This document shows, one piece after another, positions 61,768 through 64,000 of a stretch of DNA of 64,000 nucleotides. This DNA comes from Acinetobacter proteolyticus. GTDB taxonomy: Bacteria; Pseudomonadota; Gammaproteobacteria; Pseudomonadales; Moraxellaceae. The stretch covers positions 1,741,134-1,805,133 of the forward strand of contig NZ_KB849179.1 in assembly GCF_000367945.1 (NCBI RefSeq). Reading direction: 5' to 3'. Each line of letters starts with the position of its first letter. The stretch's first letter is position 1. The position numbers were made by a program, and so were the translations under genes. The notes below the pieces were generated by a model. The model worked only from the letters and a program-made list of their open reading frames with translations, searched no databases and was not told where the DNA came from.

Positions 61768-61851
61768 GTGCGCTCCTGCTGATTGATTTGTCATTCAGCA
61801 TAGAACGGTCAGCATAAACGGGCTTATCCAAATGCGCAGAGATTATTCCAT

Positions 61852-62865
61852 TTACGACAGTGTTTCACCCAGTTGTACAGGATTCATTTTTAAGGTGTGT
61901 GAAGGCAGACAGCCGAAGCGCTTTTTATACAGCGTCGAGAAATGTCCAAAACTTTGGATGCCATGCTCCAATAAAATATCGGTGACGGTTTCATCTGTCT
62001 GCGCGGACTGCAAAGCCAAATGTACCCGTTCCAATCGTTGCTCACGAATATATTCCACTGGAGTTTGCTGTAAATACTGGCTAAAGCCCTTTTGCAAAGT
62101 TCGTACCGACACATCGCAATACTGACTTAAATCAGCGAGTGAAATGGCCTGCTGTACATGTTCCTGAATATATTGCTGTGCTCTTTTAATATAGCTTGGC
62201 AGCAGTTGTTGCCGTTGGGCATTCAAGCGTTCAGTATAATTATTCGGAATTTTCAGTAAAATGAGCTCAATCAAATACTGGCTAAAACTGGCTGAAATAA
62301 AGCTCCAGTTTTTAATATGATAATAGGCATGACACAGATAATTCAGTGTTTCAATGATCGCATCCATCCCTTCAGCACTACATGATAAAGAAGGATCAAA
62401 ATGCAGGGGGTGCTGGCTGCGATATCCCAACATGTTAAACAATTGGGTTTCGATATCTTGTTGCGCCAGTTTTAAAATAATATTACGACAATGCTGGTTG
62501 GTGACGATCTGCTGTCGCGTATGTGGATGAGTGACTGACATAATCCCCACAGATTGTACGATTTGTTGCTGATCGATTCCCACCTGACATTGCCCTTCCA
62601 GCGTGATTCGAAATAAATAAAAGTCAGCACTATCTTCAATACTAATCATCACAGGTGCACTATATTTCAGATCGTACAGTGCACCACGGCCAAAACTAAA
62701 ACCATTTAATCGAGTGTTTAAAGCTTGATGTGTCTCGACATCAAAACGATGTGGGCAGAGATAGTGACTGATTCGATCTTTAATGGTCTGATAATCATCG
62801 GATTTAAATAACAACAAATCATCCAGATAATGCAGATGATCAACTTTCAACCCTGTTTGCATCAT
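61852..62865 (-). CDS. AraC-family transcriptional regulator
   Basis: About 337 residues from ATG 62865, which is preceded by AAAGGAGTGAA (the longer frame starts at 62910). An N-terminal AraC-binding-type domain is followed by an AraC double helix-turn-helix at about residues 235-330 (ISLADLSQYCDVSVRTLQKGFSQYL and VTDILLEHGIQSFGHFSTLYKKRFG). It lies between the MFS gene and the two-dehydrogenase pair, all on the same strand, and probably controls them. Confidence 0.87.
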   Translation of the reverse strand: MMQTGLKVDHLHYLDDLLLFKSDDYQTIKDRISHYLCPHRFDVETHQALNTRLNGFSFGRGALYDLKYSAPVMISIEDSADFYLFRITLEGQCQVGIDQQQIVQSVGIMSVTHPHTRQQIVTNQHCRNIILKLAQQDIETQLFNMLGYRSQHPLHFDPSLSCSAEGMDAIIETLNYLCHAYYHIKNWSFISASFSQYLIELILLKIPNNYTERLNAQRQQLLPSYIKRAQQYIQEHVQQAISLADLSQYCDVSVRTLQKGFSQYLQQTPVEYIREQRLERVHLALQSAQTDETVTDILLEHGIQSFGHFSTLYKKRFGCLPSHTLKMNPVQLGETLS

Positions 62866-62949
62866 TTCACTCCTTTGCGATGGATTGCACTGGCAAAGCA
62901 CAAAGCCCATTACAATGAATGGGCCTTACATCGTCCGTGTAACATCAAC

Positions 62950-64000
62950 TCAAGATGCATGCTCCTGCTGCATACTGTCACTAAATGCCTGACAGCCTTT
63001 TTTCAATAAGATAAAGGCCAATACACAAGAAATCGTACCCACAATCGACAGTGACATACCGACCATCAATGGATTTTCAAACACCTTATCGGTAATCAAA
63101 GCCACCAATGTAGTGCCAATTCCAACAGCAACCAGATTACTGATCAACAAGAATACCGCTGAGATTTGTGCGCGTAACTGGTTCGGTGCCAACATTTGCA
63201 TAGCAGTCGTTGAAATCGGCATCGGGAATGAAGCAAAGAACATCGCAGGTACGAGAAAAACCACTGATAGCCATAACTCATTCACTTGAGTAAAGATCAT
63301 GATTGGAATAATTAAGCCTACAATCCCAATCACGCCTGTAATCATCGGCGCATCTTTACGGCCCTTTTGAATAAACCAATCATTAAGCCAACCCGCACAA
63401 AATACGCCTAGAATATTCGCCACCAGTAACACACTACCTAGCATATAGCCTGCTTCAGTTGGCGTGAGACCAAACTTGCGCATATAGAAAGCAGGCGACC
63501 AACTGATCAGGCAATACAACGCCATCGCGTAAAAAGTAAAACCTAAATAATGACATTTGAAGGTGCGACCATGCTTTTTAATAAACTTGAATGCATCCTT
63601 CATACTGGTCTTTTCTACTTGCCCCTGTGCATTTAGACGCTGACCTTTACGTTGTGGTTCTCTCACAGTGAGTAAAACCAATAGACCAATAAAGACACCA
63701 GGTAACCCGACAATAATAAATGCTGCTTGCCATGCCTTAAGTGCACCAAAAACCGGAACCATAATGGTATCCATATTTTTGAGCAAACCAATCACATAGC
63801 CACCGACCAAAAAAGCGATCCCGCCACCGACAAAAGAACCAATTGAATACACCGCAACAGCGCGTCCAAGCTTATCCTTGCTAAACATATCGCTGAACAT
63901 TGAATAGGCTGCTGGAGACAAAGCGGCCTCACCGACACCCACCCCCATACGACTCAAAAATAGCTGAACAAAGTTCTTACTCAGACCACAAAATGCCGTT
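62950..64000 (-). CDS. MFS transporter, partial (start beyond window)
   Basis: At least 350 residues of a major facilitator. The frame is open to base 64000 and upstream residues TAFCGLSKNFVQLFLSRMGVGVGEAALSPAAYSM show the GVGVGEA motif of the spinster-like/aromatic-acid group. About ten helices are visible, and a soluble loop (EPQRKGQRLNAQGQVEKTS) lies in the middle. It would import the substrate of the adjoining dehydrogenase cassette or of the iac genes (inference). Confidence 0.87.
   Translation of the reverse strand, partial: TAFCGLSKNFVQLFLSRMGVGVGEAALSPAAYSMFSDMFSKDKLGRAVAVYSIGSFVGGGIAFLVGGYVIGLLKNMDTIMVPVFGALKAWQAAFIIVGLPGVFIGLLVLLTVREPQRKGQRLNAQGQVEKTSMKDAFKFIKKHGRTFKCHYLGFTFYAMALYCLISWSPAFYMRKFGLTPTEAGYMLGSVLLVANILGVFCAGWLNDWFIQKGRKDAPMITGVIGIVGLIIPIMIFTQVNELWLSVVFLVPAMFFASFPMPISTTAMQMLAPNQLRAQISAVFLLISNLVAVGIGTTLVALITDKVFENPLMVGMSLSIVGTISCVLAFILLKKGCQAFSDSMQQEHAS

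Overview
The window reads as the chromosome of an Acinetobacter (Moraxellaceae, Gammaproteobacteria). The evidence is the AT-rich base composition, a type VI secretion tail ending in the TagX peptidoglycan hydrolase, the catM/catB divergent regulator arrangement with ATAC-N7-GTAT sites, a complete iac (indole-3-acetate) cluster, and split half-size PqiA proteins. The species cannot be fixed from the sequence alone. No rRNA, tRNA, insertion sequence, prophage or CRISPR array was seen. The dominant theme is catabolism of amino acids and aromatic compounds.

Layout. 1-2003: end of a type VI secretion operon (tssL C-terminus, an Ala/Pro-rich membrane-anchored protein, tagX). 2086-3570: a PAP2 phosphatase and a four-repeat membrane protein. 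3667-7665: a 1332-residue Pls/PosA-type single-module peptide synthetase. 7834-11640: pqiA-pqiA-pqiB-pqiC intermembrane lipid transport operon. 11942-21733: arginine succinyltransferase pathway, gdhA-astC-astA-astD-astB-astE-permease, with a divergent Lrp/AsnC regulator and a palindromic operator between them. 21776-23476: malic enzyme. 24096-31127: SDR and amidohydrolase pair, TonB-dependent siderophore-type receptor with a ThuA-like secreted protein, AraC regulator, esterase. 31540-34005: FadE-type acyl-CoA dehydrogenase. 34352-35617: OprD-family porin.

35909-43302: the catechol branch of the beta-ketoadipate pathway, catM divergent from catB-catC-catA-catI-catJ-catF-catD. The operon is interrupted by a terminator-like hairpin between catA and catI, and by a striking ~325-bp array of nested perfect hairpins between catJ and catF. 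43365-51370: an amine/alcohol oxidation operon (copper amine oxidase TynA, outer-membrane barrel, GMC oxidoreductase, aldehyde dehydrogenase) under an AraC/FeaR-like regulator. 51569-59612: iacH-A-I-C-D-E-F-G with divergent iacR. 59670-64000: an unassigned cassette (two NAD-dependent dehydrogenases, an AraC regulator, an MFS transporter running off the end).

Read together, 34-59 kb could form one catabolic route. Periplasmic amine oxidase plus aldehyde dehydrogenase would convert an aromatic amine (tryptamine is the fitting substrate) to indole-3-acetate. The iac enzymes convert that to catechol, and the cat enzymes convert catechol to succinyl-CoA and acetyl-CoA. An OprD porin with a near-exact copy of the catB operator upstream is a candidate entry channel. 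The individual pathways are established knowledge; the linkage is inference from gene order.
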